In this document: positions 6,674 through 16,600 of the stretch, piece after piece | How positions within the stretch are numbered: position 1 is the first letter of the stretch | How the letters are laid out: each line of letters begins with the position of its first letter | From: UBA1081 sp045636025 | GTDB taxonomy: Bacteria > Bacillota > Clostridia > Oscillospirales > Acutalibacteraceae | Assembly: GCA_045636025.1 (NCBI GenBank) | Contig: JAZTWP010000001.1 | Span: 1 to 64,000, forward strand | Direction of reading: 5' to 3' | Length of the DNA stretch: 64,000 nt | Program-made: the position numbers and the translations under genes | Notes under the pieces: model-generated | Database searches by the model: none | Told to the model about the DNA's origin: nothing | What the model saw: only the letters and a program-made list of their open reading frames with translations

Positions 6674-7834
6674 TTGCAGGTTTTTGAAGAACAATTTCTA
6701 TTTTTATTAAAAACTGCATTAAATGATGAAAAACTTCCCGATGGATACTCTTTTGATGTCGATCGGGTATTTCTTATTGCAAGTAAACATAATCTGTTGC
6801 CTGTGATTTACTCTAAGGCTGTTGAATGTGAATCTATAAATCTTTCGATGTGGAAAAATACGGTTTTGAAGCTTTGCGGAAATCAGATATCAAAAGAAAT
6901 TCAGTTTGATCTTATTTGCTCCGAGTTGTCTGATGAAGGTTTGAGACCTGTTGTTGTAAAAGGTCCGGTCTGTGCCAAGACATATCCGATCTCTCATTAC
7001 AGATTGTCTTCTGATTTTGATATTATTGTCAGGTCTGAAAAGCGTTATCTTTATGACAATTTTTTCTCTCAGAGAGGTTTTTTGTGTAGCTGTAATTCAT
7101 ACAGATCTCAAGAACGTGGACTTTATATCGAGATAAGTTCTGAGCTTGGTGAAGGTGATGATAAATGGGCTGAAAATGCAGATGATGCATTTTGCGGCTT
7201 TTTCGAAAGAACAATAAACTTCGGTTCTTTTGATACTTTGTCTCATGAAGAACATTTTGTGTATCTGATTTACCATGCATTCAAGCACTTTGTCGGAAGT
7301 GGTTTTGGTTTGAAACAGTTGTCTGATATATATATGTATATTAAAATGTATCATAGTGAAATGAATTTTACGGTTGTTAAAGAACTGATAAAAAAAATAG
7401 GTATAAAATCTTTTGCAGATAATGCTTTTATTGCAATTGAAAAAATCTTTGGTTTTACTGTTGAAAATGATTTTTATACTATTGATAAATCGTTTATTTG
7501 TTATGATGGTTTCGTTTCTGATTTGCTTGATGCCGGAGTTTTTGGTAAAAGCACTGAAGACAGATTGCATAGCGCAAGTATTGTGCATAATGCAGTTGCT
7601 AATGATGGTAAGAAGAATTATATAAAAACAGTTTTTCCTTCAGTGTCATATATGAAAGAAAAATATCCTGTTCTTAAAAGATTGTTTTTTCTTCTGCCGT
7701 TTTTCTGGTTGCTGAGAATTTTTAATTATGTTGCAGATTCTTTGTGGTGTAAAAAATCTTCAGTGTCTCCGTCTGAAAGTGTAAGAATTGCTAATCAACG
7801 TCTTGAGTTGATGAAACAAATGGGAATATTATAG
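6674..7834 (+). CDS. Nucleotidyltransferase-family protein (PF14907-like)
   Basis: This 386-residue protein resembles the 'uncharacterised nucleotidyltransferase' family. It has VVVKGPVCAKTYP near residue 95 followed by RLSSDFDIIV (~112-120), the SDxD metal-binding signature of the fold, and a long helical region with HEEHFVYLIYHAFKH. I chose the TTG at 6674, preceded by AAGGTGAG overlapping the end of the exporter gene. Members are often found beside ABC exporters in peptide and polysaccharide biosynthesis loci, including some lasso-peptide clusters. No precursor peptide or maturation enzyme was found here. The substrate is unknown. Residues ~330-350 are hydrophobic, possibly a membrane-associated helix. 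Confidence 0.7.
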   Translation: MQVFEEQFLFLLKTALNDEKLPDGYSFDVDRVFLIASKHNLLPVIYSKAVECESINLSMWKNTVLKLCGNQISKEIQFDLICSELSDEGLRPVVVKGPVCAKTYPISHYRLSSDFDIIVRSEKRYLYDNFFSQRGFLCSCNSYRSQERGLYIEISSELGEGDDKWAENADDAFCGFFERTINFGSFDTLSHEEHFVYLIYHAFKHFVGSGFGLKQLSDIYMYIKMYHSEMNFTVVKELIKKIGIKSFADNAFIAIEKIFGFTVENDFYTIDKSFICYDGFVSDLLDAGVFGKSTEDRLHSASIVHNAVANDGKKNYIKTVFPSVSYMKEKYPVLKRLFFLLPFFWLLRIFNYVADSLWCKKSSVSPSESVRIANQRLELMKQMGIL

Positions 7835-7935
7835 TTGGTTGCAAATTGATTTTTGCAATTAACTATTTTTTTTGGCACTCATTGGTGTTGATTGCTGATA
7901 TTTATTAAAATTGTCATATTTTTTTGAATTTTCTC

Positions 7936-7964
7936 TTGACATTGGAATAAAATAGTATTATATT
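7936..7964 (+). promoter_or_regulatory. Promoter of the heat-shock operon
   Basis: TTGACA (7936-7941), 17-bp spacer and TATATT (7959-7964), directly followed by the CIRCE operator. Confidence 0.75.
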
Positions 7965-7974
7965 ATGTATGTAG

Positions 7975-8001
7975 TTAGCACTCAATAAATGAGAGTGCTA
8001 A
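7975..8001 (+). promoter_or_regulatory. CIRCE operator (HrcA binding site)
   Basis: A perfect TTAGCACTC, 9-bp spacer, GAGTGCTAA inverted repeat lies at the expected transcription start of the hrcA operon. HrcA binds CIRCE and represses at normal temperature, so the operon is self-regulated. CIRCE also lies in the transcript, upstream of the hrcA ribosome binding site. Confidence 0.97.
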
Positions 8002-8021
8002 ACAGAAGAGAAGGTGAGGCA

Positions 8022-9041
8022 ATGGAGTTATCCGATAGAAAAAAGAAAATTCTCGCATCTGTTATTGAAAGATACATTCAGACGGGGGAGCCTGTCGGTT
8101 CAAAAGTTCTTTGTGAAGGTCTTTCTGTTTCATCTGCTACAATCAGAAATGAGATGTCTGAATTATCTGAATTCGGTTATCTTGAACAGCCTCATACTTC
8201 AGCTGGAAGAATACCTTCGCAAAAAGGAATCAGATATTATGTTAACAACCTGATGCCGATATATGAAACAAGTGATTCTGAACTTTTCACTGTTCATAAC
8301 TTCTTTGATTCATTCGGTGGCGAGCCTGATGATATTCTGAGGGATGCAACAAAGCTTCTTTCTGAGCAGACTGGTTGTGCTGTTGCCGCACTTACACCGT
8401 ATGATATAAATGCTTTTATCAGGAGAGTTGAACTTGTTCCTCTTGGTGCAAAATCAGCACTTGTTGTTATTCTGATGTCAACCGGTGTTGTAAAAAGCCG
8501 CATATGCAGGTGTTCTGAGGAAATTGATTATAACACTGCTGAGTTGTTCTATAATGTTGCAGGTGCTCATTTTGTGGGCAGAACATATGAAGAACTGACT
8601 GTTGCAAAACTTCAGACGATTGTTGCTTCTCTTGGTGGAAAAGCTTTGCAGATGATTCCTTTGCTTATAGTTCTTGCAGACCTTGCTAATGAAGCGTCAC
8701 AGCTTAATGTCATTATTGATGGTCAGTCCAAATTATTTTCTTTCAGGGAACTTGAGAGTGATGTTTACAGGATTTTTGAGCACTTCAAACATACATCGTT
8801 CTTGTCGGAAATAATTCACGGTGGTAAAGATGAACTCAATGTCCTTATCGGCAGAGAGAGTATGAACAGAGCTTTTGAAAATGTAAGCATAATCAGTCAT
8901 AAATATTGCGTAAGTGGTAAAGATGTCGGCTCTATTGCCGTTTTAGGTCCTTTGAGAATGGATTATTCTAGAATTATTTCTAATCTTAAAAATGTTACAC
9001 AATCAGTCAGCAGAGTTCTTACTGAATTGACTGAAGAATAA
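8022..9041 (+). CDS. hrcA: Heat-inducible transcription repressor HrcA
   Basis: The 339-residue repressor has an N-terminal winged-helix domain (LSDRKKKILASVIERYI, then SVSSATIRNEMSELSEFGYLEQPHTSAGRIPS) and the HrcA C-terminal GAF-like dimerisation domain ending in SIAVLGPLRMDY. It binds the CIRCE element just upstream and senses free GroEL. The ATG at 8022 has AAGGTGAGG 4-5 bases before it; an earlier in-frame ATG at 7989 falls inside CIRCE and is not used. It is first of the hrcA-grpE-dnaK-dnaJ operon, the classical Firmicute order. Confidence 0.96.
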   Translation: MELSDRKKKILASVIERYIQTGEPVGSKVLCEGLSVSSATIRNEMSELSEFGYLEQPHTSAGRIPSQKGIRYYVNNLMPIYETSDSELFTVHNFFDSFGGEPDDILRDATKLLSEQTGCAVAALTPYDINAFIRRVELVPLGAKSALVVILMSTGVVKSRICRCSEEIDYNTAELFYNVAGAHFVGRTYEELTVAKLQTIVASLGGKALQMIPLLIVLADLANEASQLNVIIDGQSKLFSFRELESDVYRIFEHFKHTSFLSEIIHGGKDELNVLIGRESMNRAFENVSIISHKYCVSGKDVGSIAVLGPLRMDYSRIISNLKNVTQSVSRVLTELTEE

Positions 9042-9054
9042 ATGAGGTATAGTG

Positions 9055-9567
9055 ATGTCAAAGAAGTATGATAAAGAATTAAAAGAAAATCAGGCAGCTG
9101 AAACCGAAACAACTGAAACTATTGATGCTTCAGCGGATAAACTTCAGAAAGAATATGATGAACTCAATGACCGTTATATGAGAACTCTTGCCGAATATGA
9201 TAATTTCAGAAAGCGTTCACAGAAAGACATTGAATCACGCGTTTCTTATACAAAAACAGATATTCTCTCAAAGATTCTTCCTGTAATTGATAATTTTGAG
9301 CGTGCGGCATTCAATGCTGATGCTGATTTTGATGGTTACAAAAAGGGAATAGAAATGACTGTAAACCAGTTCATTGAAATTCTTAAAGGTCTTGGTGTTG
9401 AATCATTCGGTGAAGTCGGTGAAGAATTTGACCCCAACTTCCACAATGGTGTAATGCATATTGATGATGAATCTCTCGGTGAAAATGTTATTGCTGATGT
9501 CTTTATGAAAGGCTATAAAATCGGTGATAAGGTTATCCGTCCCGCAACAGTAAAAGTTGCAAACTAA
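9055..9567 (+). CDS. grpE: Nucleotide exchange factor GrpE
   Basis: The 170-residue protein has a charged N-terminal region, a long coiled coil (KLQKEYDELNDRYMRTLAEYDNFRKR broken here as residues ~25-60) and the C-terminal beta domain with FDPNFHNGVMHI and ENVIADVFMKGYKIGDKVIRPA. It speeds ADP release from DnaK. The ATG at 9055 has GAGG upstream; a GTG immediately before it is less likely. The gene starts 13 bp after hrcA and is followed by dnaK. Confidence 0.95.
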   Translation: MSKKYDKELKENQAAETETTETIDASADKLQKEYDELNDRYMRTLAEYDNFRKRSQKDIESRVSYTKTDILSKILPVIDNFERAAFNADADFDGYKKGIEMTVNQFIEILKGLGVESFGEVGEEFDPNFHNGVMHIDDESLGENVIADVFMKGYKIGDKVIRPATVKVAN

Positions 9568-9624
9568 ATTAAGGTTATTATTAAATAATATATAAACTTT
9601 TTCTATTAAAGGAGAAATATAATT

Positions 9625-11472
9625 ATGGCTAAAGTTATAGGTATTGACTTAGGTACAACAAACTCTTGTGTTGCTGTTATTGAAGGCGGCGAACCCGTTG
9701 TTATCGCTAACGCAGAAGGTGCAAGAACAACACCCTCTGTTGTTGCATTCGGCAAGACAGGTGAAAGAATGGTAGGTCAGGTAGCAAAGAGACAGGCTAT
9801 CACAAACCCCGATAATACAGTTGCTTCAATCAAGCGTCAGATGGGTTCAGATTATCATGTTACTCTTAATGATAAGAAATTTACTCCTCAGGAAGTTTCA
9901 GCAATGATTCTTCAGAAGCTTAAGGCAGATGCTGAAAGCTATCTCGGCACAACTGTTACAGAAGCAGTTATCACAGTTCCCGCATATTTCACAGACTCAC
10001 AGCGTCAGGCAACTAAGGATGCAGGTAAAATTGCAGGTCTTGATGTAAAGAGAATTATCACCGAACCTACTGCTGCAGCTCTTGCATACGGTATTGATAA
10101 GGAAACAGAACAGAAAGTTATGGTTTACGACCTTGGCGGCGGTACATTCGACGTTTCAATCATTGAAATGGGTGACGGTGTTCAGGAAGTTCTTGCAACA
10201 GCAGGTAACAACCGCCTTGGCGGTGACGATTTTGACCAGAGAGTTATCAACTGGCTTGCTACGGAATTCCACAAGGAGCAGGGTGTTGATCTCAGAGGCG
10301 ACAAAATGGCTATGCAGAGACTTAAGGAAGCTGCAGAAAAGGCTAAGATCGAGCTTTCAGGTGTTACAACATCACAGATCAGCCTTCCTTTCATCACCGC
10401 AGATGCAACAGGTCCTAAGCACCTTGAAATGACTCTTACAAGAGCAAAGTTCAATGAACTCACAGCAGACCTTGTAGAAGCTACAATGGGTCCCGTTCGT
10501 CAGGCTATTTCAGACTCAGGTCTCAAGATTTCAGAAATTGATAAAGTTCTTATGGTTGGTGGTTCTTCAAGAATTCCCGCTGTTCAGGAAGCTATCAAGT
10601 CATTCACAGGTAAGGATCCTTTCAAGGGTATCAATCCTGATGAATGTGTAGCTATCGGTGCTGCTATTCAGGGCGGTGTGCTTGGCGGCGACGTTAAGGG
10701 ACTTCTTCTTCTCGACGTTACACCTCTTTCACTCGGTATTGAGACACTTGGCGGTGTATGCACAAAGATTATTGAAAGAAATACAACTATTCCCACAAAA
10801 AAGAGTCAGATTTTCTCAACTGCTGCTGATAATCAGACATCTGTAGAAGTTCACGTACTTCAGGGTGAGAGAGAATTTGCAAGAGATAACAAGACTCTCG
10901 GTAATTTCCATCTTGACGGTATTATGCCTGCAAGAAGAGGAGTTCCTCAGATTGAAGTAACATTCGATATTGACGCTAACGGTATTGTTCACGTTTCAGC
11001 TAAGGACCTCGGTACAGGTAAGGAGCAGTCAATTTCTATCACTTCTTCAACTAATATGTCTAAGGAAGATATTGAAAAGGCAGTTAATGAAGCTGCTCAG
11101 TATGCTGAAGAAGACAAGAAGAGAAAAGAAGAAATCGATATCAGAAATGCTGCTGATCAGATGGTATTTGAAGCAGAAAAGATTGTTAGCGAAAATGGCG
11201 ATAAGTTCTCAGATGATGAAAAGAAATCTGTAAATGACAAGATTGATGCACTCAGAGAGGCTCTCAAGGGGCAGGATATCGATCTTATTAAACAGCGTCA
11301 GGATGAACTTCAGAAAGATTTCTATGCTCTTTCTGAAAAAATGTATAAGGCTGCTCAGGAAGCTGCAGGTGCACAGGGGTTTGATCCCTCACAGGCAGGC
11401 GGATTCGGCGGTAACCAGGCTCCCGGTGCTGATGGTTACTATGATGCTCCTTTCACAGATGTTGATGAATAA
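9625..11472 (+). CDS. dnaK: Molecular chaperone DnaK (Hsp70)
   Basis: The 615-residue Hsp70 begins with the nucleotide-binding domain (GIDLGTTNSCVA; DLGGGTFDVSI; VGGSSRIPAVQ). A substrate-binding domain starts after the DVTPLSLGIET linker, a helical lid follows, and a Gly-rich tail ends in FTDVDE. It folds and protects client proteins with DnaJ and GrpE. AAAGGAG lies upstream of the ATG. Codon use is clearly biased to C-ending codons relative to neighbours, as expected for a highly expressed gene. It is controlled by the CIRCE site at 7975. Confidence 0.98.
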   Translation: MAKVIGIDLGTTNSCVAVIEGGEPVVIANAEGARTTPSVVAFGKTGERMVGQVAKRQAITNPDNTVASIKRQMGSDYHVTLNDKKFTPQEVSAMILQKLKADAESYLGTTVTEAVITVPAYFTDSQRQATKDAGKIAGLDVKRIITEPTAAALAYGIDKETEQKVMVYDLGGGTFDVSIIEMGDGVQEVLATAGNNRLGGDDFDQRVINWLATEFHKEQGVDLRGDKMAMQRLKEAAEKAKIELSGVTTSQISLPFITADATGPKHLEMTLTRAKFNELTADLVEATMGPVRQAISDSGLKISEIDKVLMVGGSSRIPAVQEAIKSFTGKDPFKGINPDECVAIGAAIQGGVLGGDVKGLLLLDVTPLSLGIETLGGVCTKIIERNTTIPTKKSQIFSTAADNQTSVEVHVLQGEREFARDNKTLGNFHLDGIMPARRGVPQIEVTFDIDANGIVHVSAKDLGTGKEQSISITSSTNMSKEDIEKAVNEAAQYAEEDKKRKEEIDIRNAADQMVFEAEKIVSENGDKFSDDEKKSVNDKIDALREALKGQDIDLIKQRQDELQKDFYALSEKMYKAAQEAAGAQGFDPSQAGGFGGNQAPGADGYYDAPFTDVDE

Positions 11473-11482
11473 TTAATTAAAG

Positions 11483-11510
11483 GCATTCCCCGTCATAAGA
11501 CGGGGCTATG
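11483..11510 (+). other. dnaK-dnaJ intergenic stem-loop
   Basis: GCAT..CCCCGTC, loop ATAA, GACGGGG..ATGC forms a stable hairpin without a T-run. It may be a processing or stability element that lets dnaK exceed dnaJ, or a weak attenuator. Confidence 0.6.
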
Positions 11511-11535
11511 CTGTATTTTGTGAAGGAGAAACACT

Positions 11536-12708
11536 ATGGCAGATAAAAGAGATTTTTATGAAGTCCTCGGTGTAGAGAAGTCTGCATCTGATGATGAAAT
11601 AAAAAAAGCATACAGAAAAAAAGCTAAACAGTATCACCCTGACCTGAATCCCGGTGACAAAGAAGCTGAAGCTAAATTCAAAGAAGCTAATGAAGCTTAC
11701 GAAGTACTTTCAGACCCCGATAAAAAGTCAAAATATGACCGTTACGGCCACGCAGGTGTTGATCCTAATTACGGTGCAGGTGCAGGCGGTGGCTTCGGTG
11801 GCGGTTTTGGCGGAATGGATTTTGACCTTGGTGATATATTCTCTTCATTCTTCGGCGGTGGTTTTGGTGGCGGAAGTCAGAGAGTGAATCCTAATGCACC
11901 TCAGCGTGGCAGTGATATTCAGACAGGTGTAACAATTTCTTTTGAAGAAGCTGCAAAAGGTTGCAAACGTACTATTGATATTCAGAGAATTGAAGTTTGT
12001 GATGAATGTAGCGGTACTGGTGCAGCTAAAGGTACATCAACTCAGACTTGTCCTGAATGTAATGGCAGAGGTCAGGTAACTGCACAGCAGAGAACACCTT
12101 TCGGTATTATTCAGACAAACAAAGCTTGTCCTCGTTGTCAGGGCAAAGGTACAATCATTCCCACACCTTGTTCCAAGTGTAAAGGTCACGGACGAATCAG
12201 AAGAACTGTTAAGCAGGATATTAATATTCCTGCAGGTATTGATGACGGTCAGGTATTTAATGTCCGTGGTCAGGGTAACAGAGGTGTTAATGGTGGTCCC
12301 TCTGGTGATCTTCGCGTAGGCGTTAATGTGCGTCCTCATCCTTTTTTTGAACGTGATGGCTATAACGTATGGTGCGAAGTAAATATCACTTTTGCTCAGG
12401 CAGCTCTCGGTGATGAACTTATGGTTCCCACTCTTGACGGTAAAGTTAAATATTCAATTCCTGCAGGTACTCAGCCGGGTGATATTTTCAAACTTAAGGA
12501 CAGAGGTATCCCCAATGTCAATGGCAGAGGAAGAGGCGATCAGCTTGTAAAGATCGTTGTTGATATTCCTAAGAAGCTTACTGAAAGACAGAAAGAGCTT
12601 ATTAAAGAGCTTAATAATGAACTAGGCGGAAAAGCTCCTTTTTCAGCAAATAATACCCCTGGTGAAAATGAAGATAAAAAAGGCTTTTTCGGTAAGAAGA
12701 AAAAATAA
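11536..12708 (+). CDS. dnaJ: Chaperone DnaJ (Hsp40)
   Basis: The 390-residue type-I Hsp40 shows all domains: a J domain with YHPDLN (HPD triad), a Gly/Phe-rich linker (~residues 75-115), and four CxxCxGxG zinc repeats (CDECSGTG, CPECNGRG, CPRCQGKG, CSKCKGHG). The C-terminal substrate-binding and dimerisation domains follow. It stimulates DnaK ATPase and delivers substrates. GAAGGAGA precedes the ATG. It is the last gene of the operon, followed by a strong terminator. Confidence 0.97.
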   Translation: MADKRDFYEVLGVEKSASDDEIKKAYRKKAKQYHPDLNPGDKEAEAKFKEANEAYEVLSDPDKKSKYDRYGHAGVDPNYGAGAGGGFGGGFGGMDFDLGDIFSSFFGGGFGGGSQRVNPNAPQRGSDIQTGVTISFEEAAKGCKRTIDIQRIEVCDECSGTGAAKGTSTQTCPECNGRGQVTAQQRTPFGIIQTNKACPRCQGKGTIIPTPCSKCKGHGRIRRTVKQDINIPAGIDDGQVFNVRGQGNRGVNGGPSGDLRVGVNVRPHPFFERDGYNVWCEVNITFAQAALGDELMVPTLDGKVKYSIPAGTQPGDIFKLKDRGIPNVNGRGRGDQLVKIVVDIPKKLTERQKELIKELNNELGGKAPFSANNTPGENEDKKGFFGKKKK

Positions 12709-12725
12709 TCAAACATAAAAAAAGA

Positions 12726-12758
12726 ACCGTAAGACAAATCTTACGGTCTTTTTTTTTG
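12726..12758. terminator. Bidirectional terminator between dnaJ and the MscS gene
   Basis: ACCGTAAGA/TCTTACGGT (12726-12734 and 12739-12747) is flanked by A-tract and T-tract, so it can end both the heat-shock operon and the convergent minus-strand operon. Confidence 0.85.
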
Positions 12759-12763
12759 TTTTA

Positions 12764-13660
12764 TCATTTATTCTTGATGTGAACATCCATCTGAGGAAAC
12801 GGAATTTCAATTTTCTTTTCATCAAACAGTTTTTTGATTCTTTCTGTTAAGCTGAATTTAACATCCCAGTAATCAGATGTATCACACCATATTCTGAGCT
12901 GATATGTAACTGCGCTGTCATCAAATGATGATATAACAGCTATTGGCGCAGGCGCAATATGCACTTTTTCATTTTCTGCAGCAGCTTCAAGAAGAGTCTT
13001 CTTGACTTTATCTGAATCTTCTGAATAAGCTGCTGAAATGCTGATGTCTACACGTCTTGTGGTGAATGCATTATAGTCAATGAGAGCACTGTCAGAAACT
13101 TTACTGTTGGGAATAACGATGATTTTGTTATCAGGAGTGATAATCTTGGTATAGAATATGTTGATAGATTTAACTGTACCTTCAAATTCACCTGTTTTTA
13201 TGAAATCACCGACTACAAACGGCTTGAAAACAGTCAGAATGAATCCGCCTGCGATGTTTGACAAACTTCCCTGAAGTGCGAGGCCTATAGCAAGACCGCA
13301 AGATCCAAGCACAGCAACCATTGATGTCATTGGTACACCGAGTATAGCCGCAACAGTTATAATAAGTGTAATCTTGAGCACAATCGTAAGTGCACTGTTG
13401 ATAAAAGATCTTGCTGTTGGTTCAACTTTTGCCAGAATCTTTCCCTTTTTCATTTTCTTTGAAAGTATATTTATAAGTTTCCAGCCTGCAATCAGAAGAA
13501 CTAAAGAGAAAATCAGATTAATTCCTGCATCTGCAAGGTATTCAGCGATTTTTGAAATAACTGTGTCAAAAATCTTACCGGCATTGCTTATGTTCTCGCT
13601 GACATTAGATAAATCAATATCGCTTAATTCCATTTCTGCTGCTGTTTCTGTAATTGTCAT
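12764..13660 (-). CDS. MscS-family small-conductance mechanosensitive channel
   Basis: The 298-residue protein has membrane helices over residues ~35-150 and the pore-helix region with VAVLGSCGLAIGLALQGSLSNIAGG. The beta domain follows, with FVVGDFIKTGEFEGTVKSINIFYTKI and PNSKV, and ends in an alpha/beta domain with FPQMDVHIKN. MscS channels open under membrane tension and release solutes on osmotic downshift. GAGG precedes the start. It is 11 bp downstream of the alpha-mannosidase gene on the same strand, so probably cotranscribed, an unusual pairing. Confidence 0.92.
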   Translation of the reverse strand: MTITETAAEMELSDIDLSNVSENISNAGKIFDTVISKIAEYLADAGINLIFSLVLLIAGWKLINILSKKMKKGKILAKVEPTARSFINSALTIVLKITLIITVAAILGVPMTSMVAVLGSCGLAIGLALQGSLSNIAGGFILTVFKPFVVGDFIKTGEFEGTVKSINIFYTKIITPDNKIIVIPNSKVSDSALIDYNAFTTRRVDISISAAYSEDSDKVKKTLLEAAAENEKVHIAPAPIAVISSFDDSAVTYQLRIWCDTSDYWDVKFSLTERIKKLFDEKKIEIPFPQMDVHIKNK

Positions 13661-13671
13661 GATTTTTTACC

Positions 13672-16600
13672 TCAATAATAAACTTTAATTGTCTTGATTT
13701 CGAATGGTCTGAATGTTACATTCATATTTTCAAGCGTTTCAATTGTTTCTTCAAGCATGTTTGTAGTTTCACATTTTACTGCATTGGGGAAATTAAGAAC
13801 AGTATTTGTTCTTGTACCTTCTGCTTCGTAGAGACGAACAATAAATGCTTTCTGAGCATCTTCGCAAGGCTTGATAGCTTCAACGATTATGTTCTCAGCG
13901 TCTGTTGTAACGGGACAAAGCATCTCATATGTGCCCTGTGCGCTCATTACAGGCATATTAAGTTCATAGGAAGGTCTTATTACATCTTTAGAATTAAAAC
14001 CGCTTGAGTGGGGCAGGAGAGAGTATGTGCATTTGTGGATACCGTCATGATCACCCATTCTGTCAGGGTGTGTGCCGCCTTTGTGCAGTGAGAGACGTAT
14101 ATTTCCGCCTTCAACAGTAATACCGTATTTGCAGTCGTTGAGAATAGTTACACCGTATTTTGTTTCAGAAAGGTCTGTGTATTTGTGATTTACAACTTCA
14201 AACTTTGCTTCCTCGATAGAATTATTTCTTGTTGTAGGTCTCTTTACATTACCAAACTGAATTTCGTGTCTTGCAAAGTCTTCATTGATGTTGGTATCAA
14301 ATGCAGCTTTGAGAAGTCTATGGTTGTCCTGCCAATCAATGTTTGTGTCAAAACGGATTTCTTTTGTGTCTGCAAAAATGAACATATCCTGTATAATTGT
14401 TGACTTCTGAGAAATTCTGTATTCTGAACGGATAATGTGAGCAACAGCACCGGTTGATATGATTTCCCTTGAAACAAGAGTTGATGCATCATTGTATTTA
14501 CACTGAACATCTACATCAATATCCCAGTTGTCCCAAAGATTAGGCACATCTTCAGCCATAAGGAATGTGTTAAGGTTATAACCGTCACCGATAATTTCTC
14601 TGTTTGCTGCTTTGTCGATGTATGAATTGATTGTTCCGTTGTCGGCAAAGCTGATTTTTGCAAGAGGAGTCTCAATTGTGTTATTTTCTGCTGTAAATGC
14701 AGATACGTTTTCGGGCTTTCCGTTTTTCAGTGAATAAGTAACAGATGAGAAAGCTGGAATTGTGATTCCGCTGATAATAAGCTTTTCTGCACCGTCTAAA
14801 TCAGTATAAAGCTGTTGTCTGCAATCTGCATCAACTATCTTACCGTTATAATCAGTAAAAATTGCATCATTTCTGTCAAATGAAAGAGTATTGATGAATG
14901 TGATCTTGTCTGTATCATCTTTATTGATGATAGATTTTATCTGTTCATTGGCATCTTTGATGAGTTTGTGTGTCTGCTCTCTGCTTTCCTTGTGTGCCCT
15001 GTGAATACATGTGCCTGGAAGAATATCATGGAACTGATTTATAAGAAGTGATTCATAAAGAGGTGCAATCTTTTCTTCTGAAGCAGCTGTTTTATTCTTT
15101 ACTGCTTCATTTACTGTGAGTATTTCAAGCTCACGGAGTGCTATTTCAGATTTTCTGTTATTTCTTTTAATTGTATGCTGATTTGTGAGGGTACCTCTGT
15201 GAAGCTCAAGATAAAGCTCACCCTTATAAGTATTGGGATTTACTGCTGTTGCTTCAAGGTCTTTCATGAAATCGCTTACTGTCATATGTTTTGATTTGCC
15301 GACACCGTCAAGATCAGCAATTCTCTTTGCGTTTTCAATCATTTCAAATGAAGGACCGCCGCCACCGTCACCAAAACCGTAAGCAATAAATCGTTTATTT
15401 GAAACACTTTTCTGTCTTATCCAGTCTTTAGTTTCGCGTATTGTTGATTTTACATCTGGATTAAGATGTGTTCTGTTGAAGTGTGTGAGCACACTTGTGC
15501 CGTCAAGACCAACCCAGTTGAATGTTTCATAGGGGAAGTCATTAGTATCATTCCATGACATTTTTGTGGTGAGGAAATAGTTGATTCCGCAACCTTTCAT
15601 TATCTGAGGAATTGCAGCGGAGTAACCAAATGTGTCAGGAAGCCAAAAACAATCTGAAACATAATCAAAATATTTCTTTGTGAATCTCTGTCCCCAAAGG
15701 AACTGACGTATCATAGATTCACCAGATGTGATGTTGCAGTCGCATTCAACCCATACACCGCCATTTGGTTCATATCTGCCTTCACGGACTTTATCCTGAA
15801 TTCTTTCAAAGAGTTCAGGATAATTTTTTCTTATCATATCGCTGTGACATGCTGAGCTCTGAACGAACATATACTCAGGATATTGCTCCATAAGGGCAAG
15901 TGCATTTGCATATGTTCTTGTGACCTTTTTTTCTGTTTCACCTACATGCCATAACCATGCTGTGTCCATATGTGAATGACCGATTAGACCGATAAAAGGG
16001 GCTGAATCCTGAGATTTCATTTTGAGAACTTTTTTAAGGTCTGATGCAGAAGCTCTGATTCCTTTTATGAATGTTTCATAATCGCAATCTTCAAGAAGAT
16101 AGTGTACTTTTTTGTGAACATCATAAAGAGCATTAACTGCAAAGCCTTTCATGAAATTGTCATCAGGAAGCGCCTGTGCAAGCTGTAATACTGCAAGAAG
16201 ATCAAAATAATATTCCTGAATTTCAGTATTCTTTGTGCAGATATCTGCTCCGTTATAGATGAAATTGTAATCTTTGATTGTTATATTTTCACAAGGGTGG
16301 TTGCCGGGGTTGTCGTGTCCGCCGTAATATTCGATGATAATATTAAGTTCATCACCGCACACGGCATTCTTTTTAACCATATCGCAATAATGGTTACCGT
16401 GACCTGTATATGCAATTTTTGTTGCAAAAGTACCCATAGTTCTTCCGTTGACAAACAGAAGGGCTTCATACCCCTGCATATGAGGCTTTATGAATAAATC
16501 TTTGCCATCAAGGTTTGCGGGTACTGTATATTTACCTTTGTACCAGCAGTATGAATCCTTGCCGTACCAGGAAAAACCTTTTTCAACAGGAGTGAAATTG

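Noticed and set aside
7989..8021. Upstream in-frame ATG for hrcA
   Set aside because: It lies inside the CIRCE operator and lacks a ribosome binding site; ATG 8022 has a good one.
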